Positions 1-5,680 are shown, counted from the first letter of the stretch. The stretch is DNA of 5,819 bases from Flavobacterium psychrophilum (GCA_022729635.1 DZAU01000100.1:1-5819); one strand, 5' to 3'. A program made the numbers and translations. The notes: generated by a model from the sequence alone, not told the origin.

Positions 1-1438
1 TTGAACGTATTGATGGAAAACCTTTGGTAAGGTATGCGGCCACAAATGGATGTACGTTAAGCACAACATCTGCGTTCGTTTTTAATATGCTTTCTAGATC
101 TATGGCGATTTTATCAATGATTTGAATTGGCGCTTCAATTTCGCCTTCAATATTGTTTGGATCTTCTTCTCTAGTTTTAATGTTGACTTCCGGTCTTACT
201 CTTTGTCTGGTAATTTGGACTAATCCAAACTTACTTGGCGGTAAGATTTTGTGTTTGGCTTTATCATCGTCCATTTCTTCTCTAAGGAAGTCGAACAGGA
301 CTTTTCGATTTTCGGGATTTGACATATCGATAAAATCGACTACAATTATTCCGCCCATATCGCGAAGACGTAATTGTCTTGCTATTTCGGCGGCAGCAAT
401 CATATTAACTTCCATTGCAGTGTCTTCTTGGTTGGATGCTTTATTAGAACGGTTTCCGCTATTGACGTCTATAACGTGCAAAGCTTCGGTGTGTTCGATA
501 ATAAGATAAGCACCTTTACTCATGGAAACTGTTTTTCCAAAGGAAGTTTTTATTTGTCTCTCTATATTGTATTTCTCAAAAATTGGAGTGTCTTTTGATT
601 GATAAAACTTAACAATCGATGTTTTTGAAGGTGCTATTTCTTGTAAATAGTCCTTGGTTTGGTTGTACAACTCTTCATCATCTATTTGGATGCCACTAAA
701 GGTATCGTTGAAGACGTCTCTTAATATTGATGAAGCTCTATTGAGCTCGCCTAATACTTTTGACGGATGATGAGCGGTTGGTAATTTTTTACACATTGCA
801 GTCCATCTGCTGAGCAGGTTCTGCAAATCTTTTTCTAATTCGGCTGTATTTTTGCCTTCGGCTACTGTGCGAACAATAACACCAAATCCTTTTGGTTTGA
901 TGGATTGTACAAGTTTTTTCAAGCGATCCTTTTCTTTTCTGTTTTCTATTTTTTGAGAAACAGAAACTCGGTCAGAAAACGGAACTAAAACAATAAATCT
1001 TCCGGCAAGTGAAAGCTCTGCGCTAATTCTTGGTCCTTTTGTAGATATTGGTTCTTTGACTACTTGTACTAAAATAGATTGACTGGCATTTATGATTTCT
1101 GTAATCGAGCCGTGTTTGTCTATTTCTTTTTCAAACTGAAAGTTTTTTAGGGAGAAATCTTTTATTTTACCTGCGCTTACAAGTTTTATGAATTTCAGTT
1201 GTGAAGCAAGATTAGAACCTAAATCGTGATAATGTAAAAAGGCATCTTTTTCGTAGCCTACACTTACAAAAGCAGCGTTTAGTCCGGCAACGGGTTTCCG
1301 GATTTTGGCAATAAAAATATCGCCAACCTGGAAGTTGCTTGTTTCTTCTTCTTTGTGTAATTCAATTAGTTTTCCATCTTTTAATAAGGCAAAATCTACG
1401 GCTTCGGAACTAGATCTGATGATTAATTCTTTATTCAC
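1..1438 (-). CDS. rng: Ribonuclease E/G family endoribonuclease, 3' end cut by window edge
   Basis: Single-strand-specific endoribonuclease of the RNase E/G family, expected to act in the cytoplasm in rRNA maturation and mRNA turnover. I translated the minus strand from a GTG at 1436-1438 and obtained 479 uninterrupted residues; roughly 35 more are probably missing beyond position 1, judging from the usual family length of a little over 500. An S1-like RNA-binding region spans about residues 37-127. The 5'-monophosphate sensor motif VRT is at 189-191. The metal-binding catalytic motifs are HVIDVNSG (Asp324) and VVDFIDM (Asp368), matching Asp303 and Asp346 of E. coli RNase E. The long degradosome scaffold tail of E. 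coli RNase E is not expected at this length. The zinc-link motif CPxC after the catalytic core is absent: residues 424-429 read EEDPNN. The GTG start fits the family N-terminus (NKELIIRSSSEAVDFALL); another in-frame GTG lies 27 bases upstream, just before a stop. I saw no consensus promoter. The leader carries heptad repeats. Confidence 0.93.
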   Translation of the reverse strand, partial: MNKELIIRSSSEAVDFALLKDGKLIELHKEEETSNFQVGDIFIAKIRKPVAGLNAAFVSVGYEKDAFLHYHDLGSNLASQLKFIKLVSAGKIKDFSLKNFQFEKEIDKHGSITEIINASQSILVQVVKEPISTKGPRISAELSLAGRFIVLVPFSDRVSVSQKIENRKEKDRLKKLVQSIKPKGFGVIVRTVAEGKNTAELEKDLQNLLSRWTAMCKKLPTAHHPSKVLGELNRASSILRDVFNDTFSGIQIDDEELYNQTKDYLQEIAPSKTSIVKFYQSKDTPIFEKYNIERQIKTSFGKTVSMSKGAYLIIEHTEALHVIDVNSGNRSNKASNQEDTAMEVNMIAAAEIARQLRLRDMGGIIVVDFIDMSNPENRKVLFDFLREEMDDDKAKHKILPPSKFGLVQITRQRVRPEVNIKTREEDPNNIEGEIEAPIQIIDKIAIDLESILKTNADVVLNVHPFVAAYLTKGFPSIRS

Positions 1439-1459
1439 TCTGTAAATTTTTATCCGCAC

Positions 1460-1497
1460 TTTCAGATTTCAGATTTCAGATTTCAGATTTCAGATTT
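1460..1497. repeat. Heptad tandem array, five copies of TTTCAGA
   Basis: Five exact head-to-tail copies of TTTCAGA run from 1460 to 1494, followed by a partial sixth copy (TTT). The array begins 21 bases upstream of the GTG start of the ribonuclease gene, so it lies in that gene's leader or promoter region, where its transcript reads TCTGAAA repeats. An inverted version of the same unit is at 1648-1675. Perfect arrays of this kind can change copy number by slippage. I recall similar 7-base repeats between genes in Flavobacterium genomes, but this was not checked. Confidence 0.9.
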
Positions 1498-1512
1498 TTG
1501 TAGCTACAAAAA
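1495..1512. other. Perfect 18-base palindrome between two heptad arrays
   Basis: TTTTTGTAG followed by CTACAAAAA gives a perfect dyad with no mismatch. It sits exactly between the TTTCAGA array and the AACTTCC array. As RNA it can fold into a 7-base-pair stem with an AGCU loop; as DNA it could be a protein-binding site. On the minus strand the right-hand arm places a T-rich run after a small stem, but the stem has too few G-C pairs for a convincing terminator. Function unknown. Confidence 0.7.
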
Positions 1513-1546
1513 ACTTCCAACTTCTAACTTCCAACTTCCAACTTCG
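1512..1546. repeat. Heptad tandem array, five copies of AACTTCC
   Basis: Five head-to-tail 7-base units: AACTTCC (1512), AACTTCT (1519), AACTTCC (1526), AACTTCC (1533) and AACTTCG (1540). Period and copy number match the neighbouring TTTCAGA array although the sequence is unrelated. On the minus strand it reads GGAAGTT, so the ribonuclease leader would carry a purine-rich, GGAAG-containing stretch if transcription starts upstream of it. No open reading frame is supported here. Confidence 0.88.
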
Positions 1547-1615
1547 GTAAGGATGGATTAAACAATAATTTTAACAGGTATTGAACCCGGGGAAATAATT
1601 CGATTTTGGAGTTTT

Positions 1616-1675
1616 GATTTTAGATTTTAGATTTATTTCTAAACCTTAATCTGAAATCTGAAATCTGCAATCTAA
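1616..1675. repeat. Heptad block GATTTTA/AATCTGA, inverted relative to the first array
   Basis: Two GATTTTA units (1616-1629) and a diverged third precede four AATCTGA-like units (1648, 1655, 1662, 1669; the last two read AATCTGC and AATCTAA). The AATCTGA units are the reverse complement of the TTTCAGA array at 1460-1497, and 20 bases (1648-1667) can pair perfectly with it in several registers. The GATTTTA units can also pair locally with the AATCTGA units if G-U pairs are allowed. The block could therefore form either a local hairpin or a long-range stem across the ribonuclease leader. Confidence 0.8.
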
Positions 1676-1696
1676 AATTTCATTTCAATGAACGTT

Positions 1697-1734
1697 AAAA
1701 AGAAAAAAGTAGTTCTAGACTACTTTTTCTTTTT
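1697..1734 (-). terminator. Hairpin terminator of the HU/small-basic-protein operon
   Basis: The core stem pairs 1704-1713 (AAAAAGTAGT) with 1719-1728 (ACTACTTTTT) around a 5-base loop. Beyond one unpaired base it extends through G1702-C1729 and five more A-T pairs. Read on the minus strand, the hairpin ends in a T-rich run, as expected of a factor-independent terminator. The stop codon of the 30-residue gene (1720-1722) lies inside the stem. The near symmetry means it could also act on the plus strand, although no plus-strand gene runs into it here. Confidence 0.8.
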
Positions 1735-1812
1735 GTGACGGTTAGCTCTCGCTCTTTTCTTGCGTTTGTGCGTCGCTACCTTATGTCTCTTTCTTTTTTT
1801 ACCACTTGGCAT
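1720..1812 (-). CDS. 30-residue, extremely basic protein, probably ribosomal or RNA-binding
   Basis: The reading frame starts at ATG 1810-1812 and ends at TAG 1720-1722, giving 30 residues. The sequence begins MPSGKKRKRH and ends in four lysines; well over half the residues are Lys, Arg or His, there is no acidic residue and only a few are hydrophobic. I recognise it as a small protein conserved in Bacteroidetes and usually left unannotated. The composition is typical of tiny ribosomal proteins that thread into rRNA, such as bL34, bL36 and bTHX. A novel small protein, bL38, was reported in the Flavobacterium johnsoniae ribosome structure; this could be that protein, but I cannot confirm it from memory. 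It lies 30 bases downstream of the HU gene with no promoter between, so the two are probably co-transcribed, and a terminator follows at once. A chance ORF is unlikely given the ordered operon position and the terminator. Confidence 0.8.
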   Translation of the reverse strand: MPSGKKRKRHKVATHKRKKRARANRHKKKK

Positions 1813-1842
1813 AGTAGATGATTTTGTGATTAATAAATATTT

Positions 1843-2133
1843 TTATTTTGCTTCATTATTAACTTTTACTCCTTCAACAAACACTTTTGCTGGTTTGAAT
1901 GCTGGAATATTGTGTGCTGGAATTTTAATAGTGGTATTTTTTGAAATATTTCTTCCTGTTTTTTCAGCTCTTGTTTTCACAATGAAACTCCCAAATCCTC
2001 TTAAATAAACATTGTCTCCAACTTCTAATGATGTTTTAACTTCTGTCATAAAGGTCTCAACGGTTGCCTGAACATCTCCTTTTTCAAGACCTAATTTTTC
2101 TGCAATTTTTGCTACGATATCTGCTTTTGTCAT
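1843..2133 (-). CDS. HU/IHF-family nucleoid DNA-binding protein
   Basis: Small histone-like protein of 96 residues that, as a dimer, binds and bends DNA and compacts the nucleoid. The N-terminal helices (MTKADIVAKIAEKLGL, then about 18-38) form the dimer body. The family signature GFGSF is at residues 46-50, followed by the beta-arm (about 51-77) and a closing PAFKPAKVF segment (77-85). At the arm tip, where HU and IHF normally carry RNP with the DNA-intercalating proline, this protein reads GRNIS (60-64), so the proline is absent; I recall the NISKNTT form as usual in Bacteroidetes HU. The start is an ATG with A-rich sequence before it and no Shine-Dalgarno sequence. It heads a two-gene minus-strand operon with the 30-residue basic protein, from a good promoter at 2177-2208. 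Whether it corresponds to hupA, hupB or another paralogue cannot be decided from the sequence. Confidence 0.95.
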   Translation of the reverse strand: MTKADIVAKIAEKLGLEKGDVQATVETFMTEVKTSLEVGDNVYLRGFGSFIVKTRAEKTGRNISKNTTIKIPAHNIPAFKPAKVFVEGVKVNNEAK

Positions 2134-2176
2134 TTTCTTGCGTAATTATTAATAGTGTACTAATTTTTTGAGGTTG

Positions 2177-2208
2177 CAAAGATAGGAATAAAAAAAACAA
2201 TTATTCAA
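2177..2208 (-). promoter_or_regulatory. Bacteroidetes-type promoter for the HU operon
   Basis: On the minus strand the -7 element TATCTTTG (2177-2184) matches the Bacteroidetes consensus TAnnTTTG exactly. A TTG -33 element (2206-2208) lies 21 bases upstream, within the usual 17-23 range, and a T-rich spacer separates them. A start near 2170 would give a leader of about 35 bases before the HU ATG. Confidence 0.8.
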
Positions 2209-2241
2209 GCTAATTCATTAAAATTTAATCACATAAACTTT

Positions 2242-2249
2242 TACTTTTG
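2242..2249 (+). promoter_or_regulatory. Probable -7 element for mutY
   Basis: TACTTTTG matches TAnnTTTG and ends 17 bases before the mutY ATG. I see no TTG at the expected distance upstream, only AT-rich sequence, so the promoter would be weak or depend on another factor. It faces away from the HU promoter; the two share the 133-base divergent region 2134-2266. Confidence 0.5.
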
Positions 2250-2266
2250 GTAACAAATTTTTAAAG

Positions 2267-3310
2267 ATGATTTTTTCCAATGCTTTGACAGTATGGTATT
2301 TAGAAAATAAGCGAGATTTGCCGTGGCGAAATACTGATAATCCGTATCTGATTTGGCTCTCCGAAATTATGCTTCAGCAAACGCGAGTGGCTCAAGGAAT
2401 GCCGTATTTCCTCTCTTTCACAAATGCTTTTCCAACAGTTTTTGATCTCGCCGTAGCGAGTGAAGAACAAGTTTTGAAACTTTGGCAAGGTTTGGGCTAT
2501 TATTCTCGCGCTCGAAATTTACATAAAACAGCACAATTTGTTGCCAAAGAATTATCGGGGAAATTTCCTGATAACTATAATGATTTGTTAAAACTAAAAG
2601 GTGTTGGCGAATATACCGCCGCCGCAATTGCTTCCTTTTCTTATAACGAACCCGTTCCTGTTGTTGATGGAAATGTTTTCAGGGTTTTGTCTCGTTATTT
2701 TGATGTTGAAACTGATATTGCTTCGGCTTCCGCCAAAAGGGAATTTACAGCTTTAGCTTTCGAATTGATGCCAAAAGATAGTCCAGCCTTGTTCAATCAG
2801 GCCATTATGGAGTTTGGTGCCTTGCAATGCGTTCCGAAAAGTCCGAATTGTGCTGCTTGTGTATTTAACGAAAGTTGTGCTGCTTTGCAAAAAAAGAAAG
2901 TCGATCAATTGCCCGTGAAATCAAAGAAGTTGAAGGTTATAAATCGGTTTTTTAATTATTTGGTGGTTTTAGATGAGAATAATAACACGATAATCCAAAA
3001 ACGTACCGCAAAAGGAATTTGGCACAATCTCTATGAATTTCCTCTAATTGAAACCGAAAAAGTGGAGGATTTTGATTGTATTACAGCGCAAATTCAGAAT
3101 AAATTTTTTACAAATAACGAAGTGATAAGCGTGAAAGAAAGTAACGAAAAAAGCATCATCCATAAATTATCACATCAGCATTTGCATATCAAGTTTTGGA
3201 AAGTACGAGTTAAAGGAACTATCAAAAATGGAATTAGTGCGACAACTTTGAAAACATTTCCTTTCCCCATCGTGATTCATAATTTTATTGAAAAGGATTT
3301 TTTGAGCTAA
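2267..3310 (+). CDS. mutY: A/G-specific adenine DNA glycosylase MutY
   Basis: Base-excision repair enzyme that removes adenine mispaired with 8-oxoguanine, preventing G:C to T:A mutations. It has 347 residues, close to the E. coli protein. The helix-hairpin-helix glycosylase domain fills roughly residues 1-215: catalytic Glu33 in SEIMLQQT, the hairpin KGVGEYTAAAIASF at 111-124 and catalytic Asp134 in VVDGNVFR. The iron-sulfur cluster ligands are Cys188, Cys195, Cys198 and Cys204 with the classical C-x6-C-x2-C-x5-C spacing. The C-terminal Nudix-like domain (about 225-347) includes LSHQH at 301-305, the counterpart of the FSH loop that recognises 8-oxoguanine, which separates it from endonuclease III. 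The start ATG is preceded by an A-rich stretch. It is divergent from the HU gene and followed after 39 bases by ssb; a palindrome overlaps its stop codon. Confidence 0.97.
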   Translation: MIFSNALTVWYLENKRDLPWRNTDNPYLIWLSEIMLQQTRVAQGMPYFLSFTNAFPTVFDLAVASEEQVLKLWQGLGYYSRARNLHKTAQFVAKELSGKFPDNYNDLLKLKGVGEYTAAAIASFSYNEPVPVVDGNVFRVLSRYFDVETDIASASAKREFTALAFELMPKDSPALFNQAIMEFGALQCVPKSPNCAACVFNESCAALQKKKVDQLPVKSKKLKVINRFFNYLVVLDENNNTIIQKRTAKGIWHNLYEFPLIETEKVEDFDCITAQIQNKFFTNNEVISVKESNEKSIIHKLSHQHLHIKFWKVRVKGTIKNGISATTLKTFPFPIVIHNFIEKDFLS

Positions 3311-3318
3311 CTCAAAAA
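3299..3318. other. Perfect inverted repeat over the mutY stop codon and ssb -33 box
   Basis: TTTTTGAG (3299-3306) and CTCAAAAA (3311-3318) are exact reverse complements around the 4-base loop CTAA. The mutY TAA stop (3308-3310) is in the loop and the ssb -33 TTG (3302-3304) is in the left arm. It could be a weak mutY terminator, although no T-run follows, or an operator controlling ssb. Confidence 0.6.
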
Positions 3319-3330
3319 TCATTACATTTG
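3302..3330 (+). promoter_or_regulatory. Bacteroidetes-type promoter for ssb
   Basis: TTG (3302-3304), an 18-base spacer and TACATTTG (3323-3330) fit the TTG/TAnnTTTG consensus with proper spacing. Transcription would begin near 3335-3338, leaving a very short leader before the ssb ATG at 3350. The promoter probably also drives gldE and gldD. Confidence 0.75.
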
Positions 3331-3349
3331 GATTTATAAAAAACGGAAT

Positions 3350-3790
3350 ATGAATTCGACTTTAAATAAAGTAATGCTAATTGGTCATTTAGGCGACGAC
3401 GTAAAGATGCACTATTTCAAGGGTGATTCCTGCATTGGGAAATTTCCTTTGGCAACAAACGAAACCTATATAAATAAGGAAACAGGCGAAAAAGTAACTT
3501 CTACAGAGTGGCATAATATTGTTGTGAGAAATAAAGCGGCCGAATTATGCGAAAAATATTTGGCAAAAGGAGATAAAATTTATATCGAAGGGCGAATAAA
3601 ATCTCGTCAATGGCAGGCCGAAGACGGTACAACTAAATACATTACTGAAATTCAGGCAATAGACTTTACTTTTCTTACAACAAAGAAAGAAATCGATGGC
3701 AGTAGAGAGAATAAATCGGTCGAACCAACAAAAAACGCTAACTTTGACCCACAAAACAATAGTTTGCCTGAGAATGACTTACCGTTTTGA
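3350..3790 (+). CDS. ssb: Single-stranded DNA-binding protein SSB
   Basis: Binds and protects single-stranded DNA in replication, recombination and repair, normally as a tetramer. It has 146 residues. The OB fold covers about residues 4-110, with NKVMLIGHLGDDVKMHYF at the N-terminus, TEWHNIVV (Trp54) and the GRIKSRQWQ strand (Trp88), positions typical of the stacking aromatic residues. A short disordered linker rich in Asn, Glu and Lys (about 112-138) leads to the acidic tip NDLPF, the conserved tail by which SSB recruits partner proteins. It has its own promoter immediately upstream, only 39 bases after mutY. gldE follows after 23 bases, so ssb is probably the first gene of an ssb-gldE-gldD unit. 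The ATG start matches the family N-terminus. Confidence 0.95.
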   Translation: MNSTLNKVMLIGHLGDDVKMHYFKGDSCIGKFPLATNETYINKETGEKVTSTEWHNIVVRNKAAELCEKYLAKGDKIYIEGRIKSRQWQAEDGTTKYITEIQAIDFTFLTTKKEIDGSRENKSVEPTKNANFDPQNNSLPENDLPF

Positions 3791-3813
3791 TTGTTTAATT
3801 AATCGCTTTTAAT

Positions 3814-5109
3814 TTGGACCCAGAGCCCAGTTTATTTCTTCAATACTCACTAGATTCTAACCAAACATTTGGTTTTATCGCAATATTTGCGTTGCTGTTT
3901 TGTTCTGCTTTAATTTCCGGTGCCGAAGTGGCGCTATTTTCCTTATCACAAAAAGACATTGACGAGACTTTGCAGCAGCATTCTTCGAAAGGTAAAATCA
4001 TTTCAAAGCTTTTAGAAAAACCCAAAAAATTACTGGCTACACTTCTTGTCGCCAACAATTTTATCAACATTGGAGTGGTAATTTTGTTTTCTTACGTGGG
4101 TCACAATATGTTTTCCGCCATCACTTCACCCATTTTAAAATTTATTATCGAAGTAATTGTAGTATCGTTTTTAATCTTGTTATTTGGCGAAGTTTTGCCC
4201 AAAGTATATGCCAGCAGGAACAATATTAAGTTTGCCAAGTTGATTGCTTATCCTGTTGCAGGACTTGACAAATTGCTTTCGCCAATAAGTTTTCCAATGC
4301 GCAAAGTAACCATTTATTTGCATAATAAATTAGGAAAACAAAAAACAAGTTTCTCGGTCGATCAATTGTCGCAAGCACTCGAACTTACTGATACTGACGA
4401 AACTTCGTCTGATGAACAAAAAATATTGGAAGGAATCGTGACTTTCGGAAACACCGATACGAAGCAGGTAATGAGTCCGAGAATGGATATTTTTGCATTG
4501 GAAATCGAAGAATCTTTTGTTTCAATTTATCCTAAAATTATTGAAATGGGTTTTTCGAGAATTCCGGTGTATCGAGACAATATCGATCAGATAGAAGGCG
4601 TTTTGTTTGTGAAAGATTTGCTTCCACATATTAATAAGGAAGAATTTGATTGGAAAAAATTGATTCGAGAACCTTTTTTTGTGCCAGAAAACAAAAAAAT
4701 CGACAATTTGCTCAAGGATTTTCAAAGTATGAAAAGCCATTTGGCCATTGTGGTCGATGAATATGGAGGAACTTCCGGATTGGTTTCGTTGGAAGATATT
4801 ATCGAAGAAATTGTGGGAGATATTAGCGATGAATTTGATGGCGATAATGCCAATTATTCTAAAATTGACGATAAAAACTATCTTTTTGAAGGAAAAATAA
4901 ACCTCAAAGATTTTTACAGAGTTATTGATGTTGACGAAGATTTATTTGAAATAAAAAAAGGCGAAGCCGAAACATTGGCAGGATTTATTCTTGAAATTTT
5001 AGGAAATTTTCCAAAAAAAGATCAGAAAATAACATTCGAAAACTGTACGTTTACCATTGAAACGGTTGACAAAAAGCGCATAAAACAAATAAAAGCGACC
5101 CTTGAATAA
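3814..5109 (+). CDS. gldE: Gliding motility protein GldE (DUF21/CBS/CorC family, TTG start)
   Basis: Inner-membrane protein of the CorC/TlyC/CNNM family, 431 residues. The N-terminal DUF21 membrane domain (about 1-175) has hydrophobic segments near 20-43, 75-96 and 108-128 and the family motifs SGAEVALFS (35-43), NNFINI (81-86) and GEVLPK (125-130). A pair of CBS domains follows (about 215-335), with VMSPRMDIFAL (219-229), GFSRIPVY (246-253) and DEYGGTSGLVSLEDIIEEIVGD (315-336). A CorC/HlyC C-terminal domain covers about 350-428. In F. johnsoniae, gldE lies immediately upstream of gldD and its overexpression partly suppresses a gldB mutant; relatives are linked to magnesium or cobalt transport. 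No ATG is available near the start: an in-frame stop at 3796-3798 leaves TTG 3814-3816 as the only plausible start, and the first downstream ATG would remove two membrane segments. It ends at, or overlaps, the start of gldD. The gldE name rests on synteny with gldD as well as on the domains. Confidence 0.93.
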   Translation: MDPEPSLFLQYSLDSNQTFGFIAIFALLFCSALISGAEVALFSLSQKDIDETLQQHSSKGKIISKLLEKPKKLLATLLVANNFINIGVVILFSYVGHNMFSAITSPILKFIIEVIVVSFLILLFGEVLPKVYASRNNIKFAKLIAYPVAGLDKLLSPISFPMRKVTIYLHNKLGKQKTSFSVDQLSQALELTDTDETSSDEQKILEGIVTFGNTDTKQVMSPRMDIFALEIEESFVSIYPKIIEMGFSRIPVYRDNIDQIEGVLFVKDLLPHINKEEFDWKKLIREPFFVPENKKIDNLLKDFQSMKSHLAIVVDEYGGTSGLVSLEDIIEEIVGDISDEFDGDNANYSKIDDKNYLFEGKINLKDFYRVIDVDEDLFEIKKGEAETLAGFILEILGNFPKKDQKITFENCTFTIETVDKKRIKQIKATLE

Positions 5110-5116
5110 AAATAAA

Positions 5117-5680
5117 ATGCCAAAAAAACAACTTGCTATTTTCGCACTTTTGTTCGTGATGTTTTCTGTCTTTAGCTGCAAAGACGAAGTTTTACCAAAA
5201 CCTGCAAGCTATTTACGATTGGATTATCCAGAGGCAAAATATGCCAATTTCGAAAGTCAGTGTCCGTTTAGTTTTGAAATGAATTCAGACGCAATTATCA
5301 AAGGAGAGAAGGATTGCGGATTTACCATTTCGTATCCAAAAATGAAAGCCACAATATATTTGACTTACAAACCCGTGAATAATAACATCAACAATTTGTT
5401 GCGTGACGCTCAAAAACTAACCTACGAACACGTGATAAAAGCCGATGATATTCTGGAACAACCGTATTTGAATCCTTCCAAAAAAGTGTATGGAATGTTC
5501 TATCAAGTTGATGGAAATGCAGCCACAAACTCGCAATTTTACGTGACAGATAGTACCAAACATTTTGTAACAGGCTCGGTTTATTTCTATGCGAAACCCA
5601 ATTACGATTCCATAATGCCAGCCGCAAGCTACGTCAGGAACGATATGCAACGATTGATGGAAACTTTGAAATGGAAGTGA
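5117..5680 (+). CDS. gldD: Gliding motility lipoprotein GldD
   Basis: Lipoprotein required for gliding motility in F. johnsoniae, where mutants fail to spread and resist phages; it is also associated with the type IX secretion machinery. From the ATG at 5117 it has 187 residues. The signal sequence has basic residues (PKK), a hydrophobic core (LAIFALLFVMF) and the lipobox SVFSC with the lipidated Cys21. The mature part starts CKDEVLPKPASYLRLDYP, typical of GldD. An in-frame TTG at 5102 would add five residues and overlap the last 8 bases of gldE; I prefer the ATG, which has an A-rich upstream stretch and begins 7 bases after the gldE stop. Either start implies close coupling with gldE. The mature domain has no catalytic motif I recognise. 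Acidic residues directly after the Cys resemble lipoprotein export signals of Bacteroidetes, but the localisation is unproven. No clear terminator follows in the 27 bases before the convergent gene. Confidence 0.93.
   Translation: MPKKQLAIFALLFVMFSVFSCKDEVLPKPASYLRLDYPEAKYANFESQCPFSFEMNSDAIIKGEKDCGFTISYPKMKATIYLTYKPVNNNINNLLRDAQKLTYEHVIKADDILEQPYLNPSKKVYGMFYQVDGNAATNSQFYVTDSTKHFVTGSVYFYAKPNYDSIMPAASYVRNDMQRLMETLKWK

Noticed and set aside
153..598. Plus-strand open frames opposite the ribonuclease gene
   Set aside because: The minus strand encodes a continuous, recognisable RNase E/G protein with catalytic motifs here; the plus-strand translations have no family features.
1460..1675. Possible CRISPR array
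   Set aside because: Units are 7 bases long and directly adjacent, with no spacers of 25-40 bases and no cas genes nearby.
1439..1700. Consensus promoter for the ribonuclease gene
   Set aside because: I searched the minus strand for TAnnTTTG and found no match, only poor fits near the heptad arrays, so no promoter is called.
1760..2008. Plus-strand hydrophobic 82-residue open frame
   Set aside because: It lies opposite the HU gene and the 30-residue basic gene; its hydrophobic look comes from reading Lys/Arg-rich codons on the other strand.
3814..5109. Hemolysin (TlyC-like) annotation for the CBS/CorC protein
   Set aside because: The family is often labelled hemolysin by old homology, but position directly before gldD and ordinary DUF21-CBS-CorC architecture support GldE; nothing indicates a toxin.
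5388..5650. Minus-strand open frames opposite gldD
   Set aside because: They are shadows of the well-supported gldD frame, with no recognisable motif and no promoter.
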